Assembly: GCA_964591455.1 (NCBI GenBank)
Contig: CAZQDZ010000005.1
Coordinates: forward strand, 1-64,000
Origin: RFSX01 sp964591455
GTDB lineage: Bacteria > Bacteroidota > Bacteroidia > Chitinophagales > Saprospiraceae
DNA length: 64,000 bases
Reading direction: 5' to 3'
Shown here: in pieces, positions 8,023-15,415 of the stretch
Layout: every line of letters starts with the position of its first letter
Numbering within the stretch: position 1 is the first letter of the stretch
Program-made: the position numbers and the translations under genes
Notes under the pieces: generated by a model
Told to the model about the DNA's origin: nothing
The model's input: only the letters and a program-made list of their open reading frames with translations
The model's database searches: none

Positions 8023-8310
8023 TTAGATCTCTAATCCCACATGATAAGATGTAATCAAACTTGCAACCACAAGCACTCCAAGAGTTTTAGCTGTATTGTT
8101 TTTTGATTTGATAAGAAAATAACTACTTAGCATTAGAGCATGAGTTAAATGTAAATCTGATGAAGCAACCATATTCTTAGTCCCTCTCAAATGTCTATTG
8201 AGGCCTCTTGAAGTTCTTCTTGATATAGAATCTCCAGAACAGTCATTAAGCAAGTTGCAGTTCATTGACTTTGAGATTGCCGATAAGATTTCCATTAGTT
8301 CATTTTGCAT
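8023..8310 (-). CDS. Hypothetical protein, 95 aa, C-terminal helix
   Basis: Not recognised. The N-terminal part (~1-30) looks helical with two cysteines. The middle has a basic run, SRRTSRGLNRHLRG (~30-43), that could bind nucleic acid. The C-terminal ~25 residues (TLGVLVVASLITSYHVGLEI) are hydrophobic enough for one membrane-associated helix. It lies 10 bases after the predicted nuclease and 11 before the 119-aa gene, in one leftward unit. A small protein with a basic patch and a terminal hydrophobic helix would fit a membrane-acting effector or a holin-like peptide; this is only a suggestion. Confidence 0.5.
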   Translation of the reverse strand: MQNELMEILSAISKSMNCNLLNDCSGDSISRRTSRGLNRHLRGTKNMVASSDLHLTHALMLSSYFLIKSKNNTAKTLGVLVVASLITSYHVGLEI

Positions 8311-8320
8311 GATTCAAAAT

Positions 8321-8596
8321 TTATTTTATAACGTCTATTATGAATGAGGTTCTATTTTGTTGTGCAGCACTCCTCCGAAAAGTTGATTGTTGAGGTTTGT
8401 CCTTTTTCAAACTAGCTTTAGTTTCTACCTCAATTATTCTTTTAGCTCCGTTTTTGGTAACCACTAAATCTGGAATTCTATTATCCTGACCAATGGCATC
8501 AGGCGTCACGAAATTTGGAATATGTGCTTCTACAGTCCAGCCTTTACGCTTATACTGATTTGCTAATTGTTTAACTCTCTTATTATGGTTGCTCAT
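8321..8596 (-). CDS. Small PD-(D/E)XK-type nuclease-like protein
   Basis: 91 residues with a restriction-endonuclease-like core. IPDLVV (Asp43) is followed after twelve residues by IIEVETK (Glu56, Glu58, Lys60), a D-x(n)-E-x-E/K pattern of the PD-(D/E)XK fold, with Glu where Lys is usual and Lys two residues on. The helical N-terminus (KRVKQLANQYKRKGWTVEAH) and the Q-rich segment after the active site (KPQQSTFRR) resemble Holliday-junction-resolvase and restriction-like small nucleases. First gene of a three-gene leftward unit reading away from the shared operator at 8673-8732. It could be a nuclease of a defence or mobile element; activity is unproven. Confidence 0.6.
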   Translation of the reverse strand: MSNHNKRVKQLANQYKRKGWTVEAHIPNFVTPDAIGQDNRIPDLVVTKNGAKRIIEVETKASLKKDKPQQSTFRRSAAQQNRTSFIIDVIK

Positions 8597-8656
8597 GGCT
8601 ATTGTATTAAATGAGTATTAAAGACTATATTTCAGTAGTTTATATATATGGTATTT

Positions 8657-8664
8657 CAAATTTA
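8657..8664 (-). promoter_or_regulatory. -7 box TAAATTTG for the leftward nuclease unit
   Basis: On the minus strand this reads TAAATTTG, an exact TAnnTTTG match. It lies about 60 bases before the start of the nuclease gene. A TTGATTTG about 20 bases upstream can serve as the -33 element. Operator copy 1 (8673-8682) falls in the spacer between them. Confidence 0.5.
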
Positions 8665-8672
8665 AAAGATAT

Positions 8673-8732
8673 TTGTACACAAATCAAGTATTTTGACATA
8701 ACATTGTGTACATTATTTAATTTTGTGTACAA
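8673..8732. promoter_or_regulatory. Three TTGTGTACA-type operator copies
   Basis: Copy 1, TTGTACACAA (8673-8682), is the exact reverse complement of copy 3, TTGTGTACAA (8723-8732). Copy 2 is TTGTGTACAT (8704-8713). All contain the palindromic core TGTACA. Copy 1 lies in the spacer of the leftward promoter, copy 2 in the spacer of the rightward one and copy 3 on its -7 box. This suits repression of both arms by the XRE-type regulator encoded at 8762. Confidence 0.65.
8692..8725 (+). promoter_or_regulatory. Promoter of the XRE-ImmA/PIN operon
   Basis: TTTG (8692-8695, within TTTTGACA) and TAATTTTG (8718-8725) are separated by 22 bases, close to the Bacteroidota -33/-7 layout (TTTG, TAnnTTTG). 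Transcription would start near 8732, about 30 bases before the ATG at 8762. The -7 box overlaps operator copy 3. Confidence 0.55.
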
Positions 8733-8761
8733 AAATCTAAACATGCAACGTCTGTAATACA

Positions 8762-9811
8762 ATGAAAGTTACCCCACAAAGAATAAAGATGGCTAGGGTC
8801 ATGGCAGGCTTCTCAATGGCTGATTTAGCCAAGCAGACTGGATATACAGTCAGTAAACAAGCCATAGGTAAGTATGAACTTGGAGAAAGGAATCCTCCAA
8901 TAGAAAATTTACAAGCCATAGCGAATGCTGTAGATGTTAAACTGGACTACTTTCTGCGAGAGAGTAAACTAGACTTAGGGACTATCAATTATAGGAAGCA
9001 AGACCTTCTGCCAAAAAAGAAGCAAGAGGAGATTAAAGAGAAGACAAGAGATTATCTCGAGAGATATCTTGAAGCAGAAGAACTAGTTGGGGAGATGATT
9101 GAATTTGATGAATCCATCAAGAAGATAGCGGTGGAGAATCCTGAGGCAGTCGAGGGCATTGCCAAGGATTTACGTAAAAACTGGCAGCTTGGGGTTAATC
9201 CTATCTACAATATAGTAGAGACCTTAGAGGAACGAGGTTTCAAAGTACTTAGACTAAACGAAAAAATTGAGCATTTTTCTGGTATGTCTACATGGGTGAA
9301 TGAAAAGACCCCTGTCATTGTTTTGGGACTTAATCCTATAGATAGAGTTCGTTTTACTGCCATGCATGAGCTTGGGCATTTGCTCTTAGGCTTGGAAGGA
9401 TATAGCGAAAAAGCAAAGGAAAAGATTTGTGATCGGTTTGCAGCTGCAATGTTACTGCCACAGGAATCACTAATAGATGAACTTGGTGGACATCGCAGGA
9501 ATATTCATTTAAAAGAATTGTTACTTATCAAAGCTCAATATGGTATCTCACCACAGGCTATTCTATATCGATGTAGAGAGTTAGGCCTTATTTCTGAAGC
9601 ACTATTTTCTAATGAAGCAAAAAGAATAAGATCTAGAGGGCTATGGAAAAAAGAAATTGGTGAAAATGTGTTCAAGGGTAAAGAAGAATCTAACCGACTA
9701 TTTCAGTTACTGTGTCGTGGAGTATCTGAATCGTTTATTACGGCGTCTAAAGCGGCCTCGCTGTATAACATGACAGTAAGATCATTTAGAAAAGAACTGC
9801 AGGAGATCTAG
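8762..9811 (+). CDS. XRE HTH regulator fused to ImmA/IrrE peptidase
   Basis: An N-terminal XRE-type helix-turn-helix (~5-65: QRIKMARVMAGFSMADLAK, then SKQAIGKYELGERNPPIENL) precedes an M78 ImmA/IrrE-type zinc peptidase domain with MHELGHLLLG (His202, Glu203, His206). The third ligand position, usually Glu in an 'EAxxFA' motif, appears as Asp224 in CDRFAAAMLLP. Members cleave repressors or antitoxins, and those with an HTH often regulate their own operon. The C-terminal ~70 residues look helical and are not assigned. The stop codon abuts the PIN gene, so the two are translationally linked. Three operator-like copies upstream suggest autoregulation. Pairing of such proteins with PIN domains is known from toxin-antitoxin surveys; which partner is toxic here is inference. 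Confidence 0.85.
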   Translation: MKVTPQRIKMARVMAGFSMADLAKQTGYTVSKQAIGKYELGERNPPIENLQAIANAVDVKLDYFLRESKLDLGTINYRKQDLLPKKKQEEIKEKTRDYLERYLEAEELVGEMIEFDESIKKIAVENPEAVEGIAKDLRKNWQLGVNPIYNIVETLEERGFKVLRLNEKIEHFSGMSTWVNEKTPVIVLGLNPIDRVRFTAMHELGHLLLGLEGYSEKAKEKICDRFAAAMLLPQESLIDELGGHRRNIHLKELLLIKAQYGISPQAILYRCRELGLISEALFSNEAKRIRSRGLWKKEIGENVFKGKEESNRLFQLLCRGVSESFITASKAASLYNMTVRSFRKELQEI

Positions 9812-10288
9812 ATGCAGGTTGTCATTACTGATGCTAATATTTTCATAGACCTCTATGAAATGGATTTGCTAGAGGGATTCTTTAAACTTCCCTACTCTAT
9901 TTCAACTTCTGTATTTATACTGGAAGAATTGGATGATATTAAATCATTGGTTGAAAAGGTCGTTACGGTTATTCCTGTTACTGACGCCGACTTATCAGCA
10001 ATGTCTCAGATAGAATGGCCAAGGCCATTTTCGTTTCCAGATAGGACTATTCTATATCTAGCTAAAGTGCATCAGATGACGGTGCTATCTGGGGAACATC
10101 GGATGATGGTTTGGTGTAAGAAAAACGAGCTTGAAAGTCATGGTCTTTTGTATATACTAGATGCGATGATAACACAGAAGGTCTATAAGCCGGAGTATGT
10201 CTGTCATCAGCTGAGGAAATTGATGGAAATAAATATGTGGTTGCCTACGAATTTATGTGAGGAGATGATAGAGATTTGGGGAGGGTGA
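9812..10288 (+). CDS. PIN-domain ribonuclease-like protein (putative toxin)
   Basis: 158 residues with a PIN-type fold. TDANIFIDL (Asp7), LEEL (Glu38/39) and FPDRTILYLAKV (Asp77) give the first three acidic positions. The fourth, normally in 'LTGDKRL', reads LSGEHRM with Glu95. PIN proteins are metal-dependent RNases, often VapC-like toxins. The C-terminal ~45 residues form an extra helical region. It begins immediately after the stop of the XRE-ImmA gene, so it cannot be expressed without it, as expected for a toxin-antitoxin-like or defence pair. It converges on gatA with a 28-base gap and no obvious terminator. Confidence 0.75.
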   Translation: MQVVITDANIFIDLYEMDLLEGFFKLPYSISTSVFILEELDDIKSLVEKVVTVIPVTDADLSAMSQIEWPRPFSFPDRTILYLAKVHQMTVLSGEHRMMVWCKKNELESHGLLYILDAMITQKVYKPEYVCHQLRKLMEINMWLPTNLCEEMIEIWGG

Positions 10289-10316
10289 GACTAACGAGCT
10301 TTTGTGAAGTTCTGGT

Positions 10317-11729
10317 TTAGCTCAAGATTCTACTCATCTCTAATAAATCATTGTCTGTCCCTTTTTTAGATATAAACTGTGCGCTGACAGGGATTTTTGA
10401 GTGAGTAGAGCGCTTGGAAGGTATCGAAATAGCGGGAAACCCAGATAAGCTGGCTAACACTGTATAGATATCAGCTAAGTAGTGAATGAGCGGATCTGTA
10501 GGTTTTTGTCCTATTCGCCAGGGATCTGATGTTGTGGTGGGAAGTAAAAAGAGGTCATGACTTTTAAGAATGGTCTCCAAGTTTTCCTTAATCATTCTTC
10601 TAACCTTTTGCGCTTTCTTATAATAAGCATCATAGTAGCCTTCGCTAAGAACATAAGTCCCCAACATAATTCTTTTCTTAACCTCTTCTCCAAATCCTTC
10701 AGAGCGGGACAAGGTCATCATTTCCCTATAATCCTCAACCGCAGCGCTGGTCCTGTGACCATAGCGGATACCATCATATCTGCTCAGATTAGATGAGGCC
10801 TCAGCTGTCGCTAGCACATAGTAAGTCGGCACATAGAAATTTGTCAAGGGCATGTCTACTGAGGTCAGAGTATGACCTTTCTCTTTAAGTGCGGCAATAT
10901 ATTCCGCCATATGCAACTGATGCGCTTTATCCATATCTGGATGAGCACAAAGGTCTTGGCTATAGGCGATTTTGAAATTTTTTCTTGGTTTCTCTGTCGG
11001 ATTGAATTGGATTGCAGGCTTATAGGCTGTGCTGTCTTGTTCATCTGATCCGGAGAGCACAGACATGACCTTTTGGAAATCCGCTATATTTCTTCCCAAT
11101 AGCCCTATCGTGTCCAGAGAGGAGCCATATGCGATGAGGCCCCAGCGTGGAATTGTCCCATAGGTGGGCTTATATCCGTAGACACCATTGAATGCAGCTG
11201 GCTGGCGAATCGACCCTCCTGTATCAGAGCCTATGGATATGTGACAGGTGTCCAGGGCCACCGCAACTGCTGCACCGCCAGAACTGCCGCCTGATACGCT
11301 TTCTTTATCAAGTGCATTCTTCACAGGCCCATAGATGGATGTTTCGTTAGTAGAACCCATGCACATTTCATCACAGTTGGTCCTTCCGATGATAAGGGCA
11401 TCTGAGGCGAGTATTCTACTGACAACTGTTGCAGAATATGGGGATTTAAAGCCTTCCAAAATTTTTGAACCTGCTGTGGAATGATGGTTTTCATAGCAGA
11501 GATTATCCTTAATAGAGAAAACAACCCCAAATAAAGGACCTAGAGTGCCTCCCTCCGTGATTTTAGCATCTAGAGCAGCAGCTTGACTCAAAACTTCTTC
11601 TGCATAGACCTCTATATAGGCATTATGACCCTTAGTCTTTTCTATGTTTTGTAGGCAAGCATTAACAATCTCTACAGAAGTGACTTTACCCTCAAGCAAG
11701 TTCTTTTGTAATTGCCCTATAGAATCCAC
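10317..11729 (-). CDS. gatA: Glutamyl-tRNA(Gln) amidotransferase subunit A
   Basis: Amidase subunit of GatCAB, which makes Gln-tRNA(Gln) (and in some species Asn-tRNA(Asn)) from the mischarged tRNA using ammonia from glutamine. The Ser-cis-Ser-Lys triad is complete: Lys74 (VVFSIKDNL), Ser149 (GGSSGGAAVA) and the nucleophile Ser173 (GSDTGGSIRQPAA). The length (470 aa) is normal. The start is GTG at 11729, just after the hisS stop, so it is the last gene of a pheS-hisS-gatA operon. Because AsnS is encoded at 37819, the amidotransferase is probably needed mainly for Gln-tRNA(Gln). gatB and gatC are not in the window. A broken copy of its 3' end lies 3 kb downstream at about 7340-7480. Confidence 0.93.
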   Translation of the reverse strand: MDSIGQLQKNLLEGKVTSVEIVNACLQNIEKTKGHNAYIEVYAEEVLSQAAALDAKITEGGTLGPLFGVVFSIKDNLCYENHHSTAGSKILEGFKSPYSATVVSRILASDALIIGRTNCDEMCMGSTNETSIYGPVKNALDKESVSGGSSGGAAVAVALDTCHISIGSDTGGSIRQPAAFNGVYGYKPTYGTIPRWGLIAYGSSLDTIGLLGRNIADFQKVMSVLSGSDEQDSTAYKPAIQFNPTEKPRKNFKIAYSQDLCAHPDMDKAHQLHMAEYIAALKEKGHTLTSVDMPLTNFYVPTYYVLATAEASSNLSRYDGIRYGHRTSAAVEDYREMMTLSRSEGFGEEVKKRIMLGTYVLSEGYYDAYYKKAQKVRRMIKENLETILKSHDLFLLPTTTSDPWRIGQKPTDPLIHYLADIYTVLASLSGFPAISIPSKRSTHSKIPVSAQFISKKGTDNDLLEMSRILS

Positions 11730-11731
11730 AA

Positions 11732-13075
11732 CTAGCTAGACAGTTTTGATATGACACCGTCTAATGACAGTTTCTGCTGAGACCCTTCTGACATATTCTT
11801 TAGTGTGTAACTGCCTGATGCCATTTCTTCTGAACCGACCAGTAGGGTATATGGTACAGACTTATCATTAGCATATTTCATCTGCTTTTTGAGTTTGGTA
11901 GGTGAAGGATATAAGTCACAGTTTATGCCTTTGCTTCTTAATTGGGATAACAAATCAAAGGCGTGCAGATGAGAGGCATCATCCATTCCGATTAATAGCA
12001 AGTCGATTTGTTTAGTCACATCTTCTGGAAATAATTCCAGCGTTTCCATGACATCATATATTCGAGCAAAACCAAAAGAGATGCCTACTCCTGAAACACC
12101 TGGCATGCCGAATACCCCAGTCAAGTCATCGTAACGTCCTCCGCCACCAATACTCCCAATTTGAACCTCATCAGAAACGACTTCGAAGATGCATCCAGTA
12201 TAATAGTTTAGACCTCTTGCCAGAGAGATGTCAAACGACAACTTATTATGCAAGGGTGATAAGTCACTGTAGCTATGGAATTGTCTAAGTTCTGCTATCC
12301 CATTTAGACCAGTCTCACTATTTTCAAAAGCAACTTCCAGATCAGTAAGGTTATCTGTGTTAAGTAGTTTAATAATCTGTTTGGCTTTGTCTTCAGGAAT
12401 TTGCTTTTGTACCATTTCCTCTATCACCTTCTCTGAGCCTATTTTATCCAATTTATCTATCGCAATAGTCATGGACATAAACAGGTCCTGAATTCCTTGA
12501 GATTCTGCAAGACCATACAGGATTTTTCGGTTGTTTATTTTGATGGTAGTTTTTATACCCAAGCGATGGAAAACGATATCAAATAGCTGCATGAGTTCCG
12601 CTTCATACATCAGACTGTCTGAGCCTACGACATCAGCATCGCACTGATAGAATTCTCTATATCTGCCTTTTTGAGGTCTGTCTGCCCGCCATACCTGTTG
12701 TATCTGATATCTTTTAAAAGGAAATGAGATATCATTCTGATGCATAGTTACAAATCGTGCAAAGGGCACAGTCAGATCATACCGAAGACCGCGACTGCAA
12801 ATAGATGAGATGAGTTTTTTAGAGTCTTTATTGTCTAATGCCTTTGCATCTGCTTTGTTCAGGTAGTCTCCATTGTTGAGAATTTTGAATAACAACTTGT
12901 CGCCTTCTTCCCCATACTTTCCTGTCAATGTAGAGAGCTTTTCCATGACAGGCGTCTCTATAGGGACATAGCCATAAGTCTGGAAAGCTTCTTTGATGAT
13001 AGAAAAGATGTAATTTCTTTTGGCTACCTGTGAAGGGAGAAAATCCCTGGTTCCTTTAGGTATGGACGGTTTCAT
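11732..13075 (-). CDS. hisS: Histidine-tRNA ligase
   Basis: Charges tRNA(His). It starts with the family signature KGTRDFLPS. Class II motif 2 is RYREFYQCDADVVG (~138-151). The histidine-specific LARGLNYYTGCIFEV (~288-302) and motif 3 SGVGISFGFARIYDVM (~329-344) follow. In motif 3 the residue before the invariant Arg is Ala rather than the common Asp or Glu. The anticodon-binding domain begins near 360. At 447 aa it is normal. It lies 10 bases after pheS and 2 bases before gatA, making a leftward aminoacylation operon. Confidence 0.95.
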   Translation of the reverse strand: MKPSIPKGTRDFLPSQVAKRNYIFSIIKEAFQTYGYVPIETPVMEKLSTLTGKYGEEGDKLLFKILNNGDYLNKADAKALDNKDSKKLISSICSRGLRYDLTVPFARFVTMHQNDISFPFKRYQIQQVWRADRPQKGRYREFYQCDADVVGSDSLMYEAELMQLFDIVFHRLGIKTTIKINNRKILYGLAESQGIQDLFMSMTIAIDKLDKIGSEKVIEEMVQKQIPEDKAKQIIKLLNTDNLTDLEVAFENSETGLNGIAELRQFHSYSDLSPLHNKLSFDISLARGLNYYTGCIFEVVSDEVQIGSIGGGGRYDDLTGVFGMPGVSGVGISFGFARIYDVMETLELFPEDVTKQIDLLLIGMDDASHLHAFDLLSQLRSKGINCDLYPSPTKLKKQMKYANDKSVPYTLLVGSEEMASGSYTLKNMSEGSQQKLSLDGVISKLSS

Positions 13076-13085
13076 ATAGGCGCAG

Positions 13086-14117
13086 TTATATTACTGAACT
13101 GAATTGTCTCAGAAATCTGATATCATTTTCAAAAAGTAATCTGATATCACTGATATTATAATTCTGCATAGCTGTCCTTTCTATGCCGATGCCAAAAGCA
13201 TAACCAGTATATTTCTCTGGGTCTATATCACAGTTCTTCAGCACATTAGGGTCCACCATGCCACAACCCAAAACCTCTAACCAGCCTGTGCCTTTAGTCA
13301 GCTTTTTAGTGGTCGGTGTATCCGTGCCTAGCCAGACATCCATTTCTGCGCTTGGCTCAGTGAATGGAAAATAGCTTGGCCTTAAACGTATATCTGTATC
13401 TGCTCCATACATTTCTCTTGCAAAATAAAGCAGTGTTTGTTTCATGTCTGCAAAGGAAACATTCTCGTCTATGTATAGACCTTCTATCTGATGGAACTGA
13501 CAATGTGATCTGGCAGAGATTGTTTCGTTTCTATACACTCTTCCCGGTGCAATGATTCTGATAGGTGGTTTCTGAGTGGTCATCACTCTGGCTTGCACGG
13601 AAGACGTATGTGTACGGAGTAATTGTGTGGTAGAATCCTTTAGATAAAAAGTATCCTGCATATCTCTGGCGGGGTGGTCTGCAGGCGTATTCATTGCTGT
13701 AAAGTTATGCCAGTCATCTTCTACCTCTCTTTCTTCTGCTACCACGAACCCAATCTTTTCGAATATATCTATCATCCTGTCCATCACAATGGATACAGGG
13801 TGTCGCGACCCCATTGTGTATGGAGGTGCAGGTAGGGTGTAGTCCTTGCCAGCGGAGGCAGAGGCTTCTTCACTGGTGGCTATAATTTCCTTATGCTGAT
13901 TGTATTTTTCTTCTGCGGTATTTTTGAGTTGATTCAGTGCCTGCCCAAATGCCTTTTTCTGATCTCCTGGGACATTTCTAATCTCAGAAAACAGCGGTTT
14001 GATTATATTTTTTGTCCCTAAAAAACGGATTCTAAAATTCTCTAATACCTCACTAGTATTTAGCTCAGAAGACTCAATCTCTGACACCAAACTATTTATC
14101 TTTTCGAAAGCATCCAT
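13086..14117 (-). CDS. pheS: Phenylalanine-tRNA ligase alpha subunit
   Basis: Catalytic alpha subunit of the heterotetrameric enzyme. The helical N-terminal coiled coil (~1-85) precedes the class II core, with GSRHPVS (~103-109), motif 2 GRVYRNETISARSHCQFHQIEG (~193 onward, Arg-containing) and motif 3 GYAFGIGIERTAM (~307-319). I chose ATG at 14117 (MDAFEKIN, 343 aa) instead of an in-frame TTG at 14144, because the TTG lies inside a consensus -7 promoter box (14142-14149). First gene of the pheS-hisS-gatA operon. The beta-subunit gene pheT is not adjacent; it starts at 62514. Confidence 0.95.
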   Translation of the reverse strand: MDAFEKINSLVSEIESSELNTSEVLENFRIRFLGTKNIIKPLFSEIRNVPGDQKKAFGQALNQLKNTAEEKYNQHKEIIATSEEASASAGKDYTLPAPPYTMGSRHPVSIVMDRMIDIFEKIGFVVAEEREVEDDWHNFTAMNTPADHPARDMQDTFYLKDSTTQLLRTHTSSVQARVMTTQKPPIRIIAPGRVYRNETISARSHCQFHQIEGLYIDENVSFADMKQTLLYFAREMYGADTDIRLRPSYFPFTEPSAEMDVWLGTDTPTTKKLTKGTGWLEVLGCGMVDPNVLKNCDIDPEKYTGYAFGIGIERTAMQNYNISDIRLLFENDIRFLRQFSSVI

Positions 14118-14141
14118 AGGCCTGCCAATTTTGTAAGCAGA

Positions 14142-14149
14142 CAAAGTTA
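14142..14149 (-). promoter_or_regulatory. -7 box TAACTTTG for pheS-hisS-gatA
   Basis: On the minus strand this reads TAACTTTG, an exact TAnnTTTG match. Transcription would begin near 14135, giving an 18-base leader before the ATG at 14117. No clear -33 TTTG was seen. It decides the pheS start. Confidence 0.5.
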
Positions 14150-14185
14150 AGCTATACTTTTAACTCATTGTGTTATTTTCGCCAT

Positions 14186-15415
14186 ATGCCCAGAGTGACC
14201 CATAAGCCTGCTGACGGTATAAATGCCTTGGATGTTAGCATCCTTGTATTCTTAGTAGGACTTGTTTCTTCCAAAGCACTCCTAGCTATAGGTATGGTCT
14301 TGGTTTGTGTTACGGCCTTATGGTACTTCAGGCACCAATTGAGGAATGGTCCTTTGGTAAAATATTTCTTACCTCCCCTACTCATATTCATTATGACCTT
14401 GCTGTCGGGAATCAATTCTGAAGATTATACTTCCTGGCTGGCCTTTGTATCCAAGAAATCTCCTTTTCTTTTTTTACCGATAGCATTCTACCTATCCAGG
14501 GAACAAGTGAGTCGGCGCTTTTATGATTATCTGATGACTTTCGTTGTCATTGTAGCCATCGTTTCGCTGGGAGTACTCACAAATTATCTGATGAATTTTG
14601 ATGCTTTGAATCAGGCGATAGAGAAGGGTCAGGCGATCACCACACCAGTGGATCACACGGAGTATAGCATTTTTGTTGCTTTTGCCTGTTTGGTGAGCTT
14701 ATTCTTGTACAACGAAGAAAAACGCGTAATCAAGATAGGGACCAAGGGCACTTTGCTTCTATTATCCCTCTTTTTATTCATCTTTCTACATGTATTAGCT
14801 GTCAGAAGTGGATTGGCGGTGCTCTATTTATCGGGCATAGCCTTAGGCCTCTATACTGTGATTACAAGGAAGAACTACAAGTTATTAGCGGGTATGTTGG
14901 TCTTTTTTGTATTGGCACCAATTATTGCTGTAAATGTCGTACCCAGCCTTAAAAAGAAGATGAGCTATGCCAATTGGGATTTAGGGCAGTATAAGGAGGG
15001 TAAAGGCTTGAATTATTCTGATTCGGAACGGCTCTATTCGCTGCAGGTTGGTGTGGAGATTTTTAAAGAGCACAAGTTGGTGGGTACAGGTATTGGCGAT
15101 CTTAAAGCAGCTTGTCAGGAACAGTATCAGGAAAAATTAGGGCGAAAGATTAATCATTTTCCTCATAATCAAATTCTTTTTGTGCTAGCGGGAATGGGTT
15201 TTGTAGGGCTTGGATTCTATCTGTTGGCTGCATTTCTACCCTTGATTTATATGCGAGGACATTATGATCCATATTTTCTTGCCTTGCATTGTATCGTTTT
15301 TCTTTCTGCTATGGTAGAGAATACTGTAGAGAGAACATTCAGTATTGGATTTTATTTGTTCTTTTTGCTATCGAGTATTTGCTATCTGACGAGAACATGG
15401 GAACAAGCGAAATAA
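14186..15415 (+). CDS. O-antigen ligase/polymerase-like membrane protein
   Basis: A polytopic membrane protein with about ten helices and a large extracytoplasmic loop. The loop is followed by HFPHNQILFVLAGMG (~323-337), the pattern of the Wzy_C/O-antigen ligase family, which joins glycan chains to lipid A core or polymerises them. The frame is open from a TTG at 14168, but I prefer ATG 14186 (MPRVTHKPADG) because the first helix then has normal spacing. It overlaps the next gene by 19 bases. There are no sugar-transfer genes beside it, so the glycan is unknown. It is divergent from pheS with a 68-base gap. Confidence 0.75.
   Translation: MPRVTHKPADGINALDVSILVFLVGLVSSKALLAIGMVLVCVTALWYFRHQLRNGPLVKYFLPPLLIFIMTLLSGINSEDYTSWLAFVSKKSPFLFLPIAFYLSREQVSRRFYDYLMTFVVIVAIVSLGVLTNYLMNFDALNQAIEKGQAITTPVDHTEYSIFVAFACLVSLFLYNEEKRVIKIGTKGTLLLLSLFLFIFLHVLAVRSGLAVLYLSGIALGLYTVITRKNYKLLAGMLVFFVLAPIIAVNVVPSLKKKMSYANWDLGQYKEGKGLNYSDSERLYSLQVGVEIFKEHKLVGTGIGDLKAACQEQYQEKLGRKINHFPHNQILFVLAGMGFVGLGFYLLAAFLPLIYMRGHYDPYFLALHCIVFLSAMVENTVERTFSIGFYLFFLLSSICYLTRTWEQAK

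Noticed and set aside
7340..10316. Reading the islet as an ICE or prophage because of the XRE-ImmA protein
   Set aside because: No integrase, excisionase, relaxase, capsid or terminase gene is present; only a small accessory insertion is supported.
14168..14185. TTG start for the O-antigen ligase-like gene
   Set aside because: It would add six residues before a good ATG; nothing supports it.
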